From: Parietaria judaica
Lineage: Eukaryota; Streptophyta; Magnoliopsida; Rosales; Urticaceae
Length of the DNA stretch: 64,000 nt
Assembly: GCA_954871525.1 (NCBI GenBank)
Contig: OX940865.1
Span: forward strand, 2,542,001 to 2,606,000
Reading direction: 5' to 3'
Shown here: in pieces, positions 60,942 through 64,000 of the stretch
Position numbering within the stretch: the stretch's first letter is position 1
Layout: each line of letters starts with the position of its first letter
Made by a program: the position numbers and the translations under genes
Notes under the pieces: generated by a model
Databases searched by the model: none
What the model saw: the letters and a program-made list of their open reading frames with translations, nothing else
What the model was told of the DNA's origin: nothing

Positions 60942-62213
60942 GGGATAATAGCGGCTAAAGTAGCCAAACTTTCATGATTTGTGTCGATAAAGGTCCAAAC
61001 TGGATTTATAGCGGCTAAAGTAGCGAAACTCGGTCAATCTGTGGCAAGCATTAATTCTGTCCAGTCAAACTTAACATCCGTTAGTCTATCGCCACGTCAC
61101 TTACACGTTATATTAAACTTTGGGTATTTATGCCGTGATAAAACCAAAGTTTGGGTATTTATGCCGCGATAAACCATTTTATAGATTTTTTCGCTTGGTC
61201 ACTTCATCTAAATAAAAGTTAAAATAGTTTTGGGAGGACTCGAACTCATCATATTCCCCCTCATTAAAAGGACAATATAACCATCAAACCACATTCACTT
61301 CACGTTATATCTTGACAAACAAAAGAATATACATAGAAATTTATTGATAAGTGATCATAGTAATAGAAACATATGTATTTTTCGCATCGAGTTCGAGTTG
61401 ACTAATTTGGAACGGGGTGAGTTGAATTTTTCTGACCGGGGTCGAGTTGACTTTTTTAGAACGGGTTGAGTTGAATTTTTTGGACAGTGGTCAAGTAGAA
61501 TTTTTTGTACTGGATTCATGTTGACTTTGTCGATACAAGTTCGGGTTGCCTTTTTCAGAACCAGGTCGAGTTAACTTTTTGAAACAGGGCCGGGTTAACT
61601 TTTTCAACCCGAATCCGGTACAAAATATTCAACCCGACCAAATTCTGTAAAAGTCAACCCATGGGTCTGAAAAAGTCAACCTGACCCCGTTCCAAAAAAG
61701 TCAACTCAATCCTGGTCCGAAAAGGTCAACCCAACCCCTTTCCTAATAAGTCAATCCGAAACTGATGCGAAAAACATATGTTTCTATTATTATGCCACTT
61801 ATTAATAAGTTTCTATTTATATTCTTATTTTTGTCAAGATATAACGTGAGGTGAATGTGTTTAGTGGTTATGCTGCTCTTATATGTGGGGGGGGGGGGGG
61901 GGGGGGGGGGGGGGGAGTGATGAGTTCGAGTCCTACCAAAGCCATAATATTTTAACATTTATTTAGATGATGTCAGCAACCAATCTTTGTTAAAATAGTT
62001 TACCCAAACTTTGGTTTTATCGCGGCATAAATACCCAAAGTTTGCCACGTGTGAGTGACGTGGCGGTAGACTAACGGATGTTAAGTTTGACTGGACGGAA
62101 TAAGTGTTTGCCACAGATTGACCGAGTTTGGCTACTTTAGCCGCTATAAATCCAATTTGAACCTGTATCGACACAAATCATAAAAGTTTGACTACTTTAG
62201 CCGCTATTATCCC
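60942..62213. mobile_element. Mutator-type foldback element (1272 bp) with tRNA-like motifs
   Basis: GGGATAATAGCGGCTAAAGTAG on the left is matched by the inverse at the right end. The arms pair over most of the element. A perfect 9-bp duplication TTAATTTTA lies at 60933-60941 and 62214-62222. The inner part (61385-61760) is a set of roughly 30-bp units (GGTCGAGTTGACTTTTT, then the inverse AAAAAGTCAACCTGACC) arranged head to head. Each arm holds a segment resembling polymerase III A and B boxes. No transposase is present. Confidence 0.9.
61887..61915. repeat. Run of 29 guanines
   Basis: The opposite arm of the same foldback element has only five Cs at the equivalent place (about 61255-61260), so this homopolymer expanded after the arms formed. 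The length may also be affected by sequencing or assembly. Confidence 0.85.
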
Positions 62214-62222
62214 TTAATTTTA

Positions 62223-63964
62223 TAGTTCCTTATTTTTAATTTGTGGAAGTGTATAGCGGTGGCTTGCACAAATCTCCAACTTCCAAGGGAATTCAAGATA
62301 GACGATCTACGATTATGCCACGTCACCTATCCAAACTCCATGGCCTACGATTTTTATTGTCGTTATTCTTCTTCCTTCTTATGTTTTGACTTTTGACACT
62401 TTGGCCCAGTCTTCATTTTTAAAATTTTAATCAGATATAGTGAAGAATAAAATTGAAAATATTGAATTATATATTTATGCATATCTAATATTTTCTATAT
62501 CCAATATTGTATTTTGCAACATCAGTTTTTTAAAACTCATAATCGCGGATCTAAAAATTATATTAGAGGAGGTTACAATTTTTTTTATTGGCGTGAAATA
62601 TTTCTTGGTTTTTAGTCTAAAAAACCATGTTTCCGAGCCCGGCTAGATTGAAATTGGGACATTAAATTTTTACATTCGGAAACACACAATTTAAAATTCA
62701 ATCAAGTTTTCAAAATAATACAATTTAATGTGTATATATCTCAAATTTAGACACATAAATTTAACGTAATTAAACACAATAACACATTTGAAAACAAATT
62801 TTATCACAAAATATAACACCTTAACTCAACACAATTCAGGTGTTGAATCCATAGAATACACCAAAAATCAGGTTTAACGAGGTATAGAACCCGCGCGCTG
62901 TTGCAGGTTAGTTTTAATTTTTTTACTCTAAATAAGAGAAATTTGATATTATTTTTTTCCGTATAGTTTTAAATTATTTGATTTTTTTTCCAATTAATAA
63001 TAATCATATGATATCTAGATGTAATTGGGTAAAAAGAGCAATCTACGTGATAGAAGTATATCATCTTAAAAAACACATTATTTACATTCGATAAAAGATT
63101 TCTACAATATCGATTTCCAAAAAGAAATATTTCTCACACATATTTATATTTATATTTATATATGTACATATTGAAGAGATATCCATGTTGTTTATGCGCA
63201 CAATGACGTCCTTTAGATTTTTTTCACCTGCTCTTGTTGTATTGTACCTGCTTGAACATAAATTTCAAGCTCGTTAAAGCCGCGGAAAAAATAATTCATT
63301 TAGATTTTCTAGTATGAATTAATAGGTATGCCTTTTAGATTTTGGTGGATAGAGTATTAATTAACTGATAAGATTGCTCTATGAATCCCTCACAATAAAA
63401 AATATTGATAGAACCAAATCATGTGTGTTGATTATTAATCTAATCATTGAGTGAGTTCTTGTTTCAAGAACTAGTTTATAAATGTATGGTATTGTTGTGG
63501 CAATACATTTCCTTACAACTATTGATGTAATCGGAAAAACTTGATAAAAGCCACAAACCTGAATACTTAGGTCATCACCCCTGTATTTTGTGTTCTTCAA
63601 GTACATTTAGCCAAATTCAACTTATTCGTGCACAACTTCGCATTGACTCGTATACTTGAAAAAAGCTAAAACTTACCTTTCAAAACATGAAATATTCTAG
63701 TACGTTGGACTGTATCCCAAAAATCCAAAATAAGATATTAACCTATATTCACACGTACACAAAAAAAAAAATAGTAAAAAGGAATGATATTAAAGTTTAA
63801 ATAAAGCGATGCGAGAGTACCTTTTTGAAGTTTATGCTTTGCTTGTGTTTACTTTTTGGTTCTTCGTCCTGTGTATTCAAAATGTACCACGCTTCCAAAT
63901 TCTTTTCCTTCTCATATATAAACACGTATTTATACATATATTTAGGGATTATACATATATATTT
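62223..63964. other. AT-rich intergenic DNA, no gene recognised
   Basis: 1.7 kb without supported coding sequence. The short ORFs at 62440-62646 and 63379-63606 show no recognisable features. CACGTCACC near 62320 resembles a G-box-like ACGT core but has no evident target gene. Confidence 0.4.
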
Positions 63965-64000
63965 GGGTTAATGATGGCGAAAGTACCTAAACTTTGGTCA
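63965..64000. mobile_element. Left terminus of another Mutator-type foldback element, cut by the window edge
   Basis: GGGTTAATGATGGCGAAAGTAC and CTAAACTTTGGTCA match the left end of the element at 50412 almost base for base. Only the first 36 bp are in the window. Confidence 0.6.

Overview
This is nuclear DNA of a flowering plant, almost certainly a eudicot and probably a rosid. The genes have many short GT-AG introns, the intergenic DNA is AT-rich, and about half of the window is plant retrotransposon and MITE sequence. The species cannot be named from the sequence.

Six single-copy host genes were modelled exon by exon. They are a COP9 signalosome subunit 1 gene (CSN1, 19561-22304, minus), a UBX-domain CDC48 adaptor of the PUX7/8/9 type (24113-28026, plus), a DUF248 putative methyltransferase of the PMT15/16 type (30291-35216, minus), an FtsJ/RrmJ-type rRNA 2'-O-methyltransferase (36453-38592, plus), an F-box protein (53126-54803, plus) and a group C/D/E peroxin-11 gene (55810-58029, minus). 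Five of the six models are in frame from ATG to stop with recognisable splice sites. In the FtsJ gene the exon-1 donor and the codon of the first catalytic lysine appear to be replaced by a CT microsatellite. CSN1/PUX and PMT/FtsJ are divergent pairs; PUX/PMT and F-box/PEX11 are convergent. From memory, the PMT, UBX and F-box neighbours recall the Arabidopsis cluster At4g00750, At4g00752 and At4g00755.

The left 18.7 kb is nested retrotransposon DNA. Positions 1-6486 are the 3' part of a Tat-lineage Gypsy element. It holds a 165-bp tandem array, a long antisense ORF that can be modelled as a three-exon gene, a polypurine tract and the 3' LTR. Next come a Harbinger/Tourist-like element (6919-7634), a decayed gag-only Gypsy element (7747-11536) and another LTR (about 11558-18680) interrupted by two 2.7-kb solo LTRs.

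Between the FtsJ and F-box genes lies a minus-strand Copia-type element (39188-50167) with primer-binding site and polypurine tract but no recognisable pol. It carries two more solo LTRs of the same 2.7-kb family. To its right a solo LTR of the Tat family (50804-52535) sits inside one arm of a foldback element, about 590 bp upstream of the F-box start codon.

Five solo LTRs in total have perfect 5-bp target duplications. Foldback elements with termini resembling GGGATAATAGCGGC recur through the window. Three of them have exact 9-bp target duplications, which identifies them as Mutator-type non-autonomous elements. No CRISPR array, rRNA gene or intact tRNA gene was seen.
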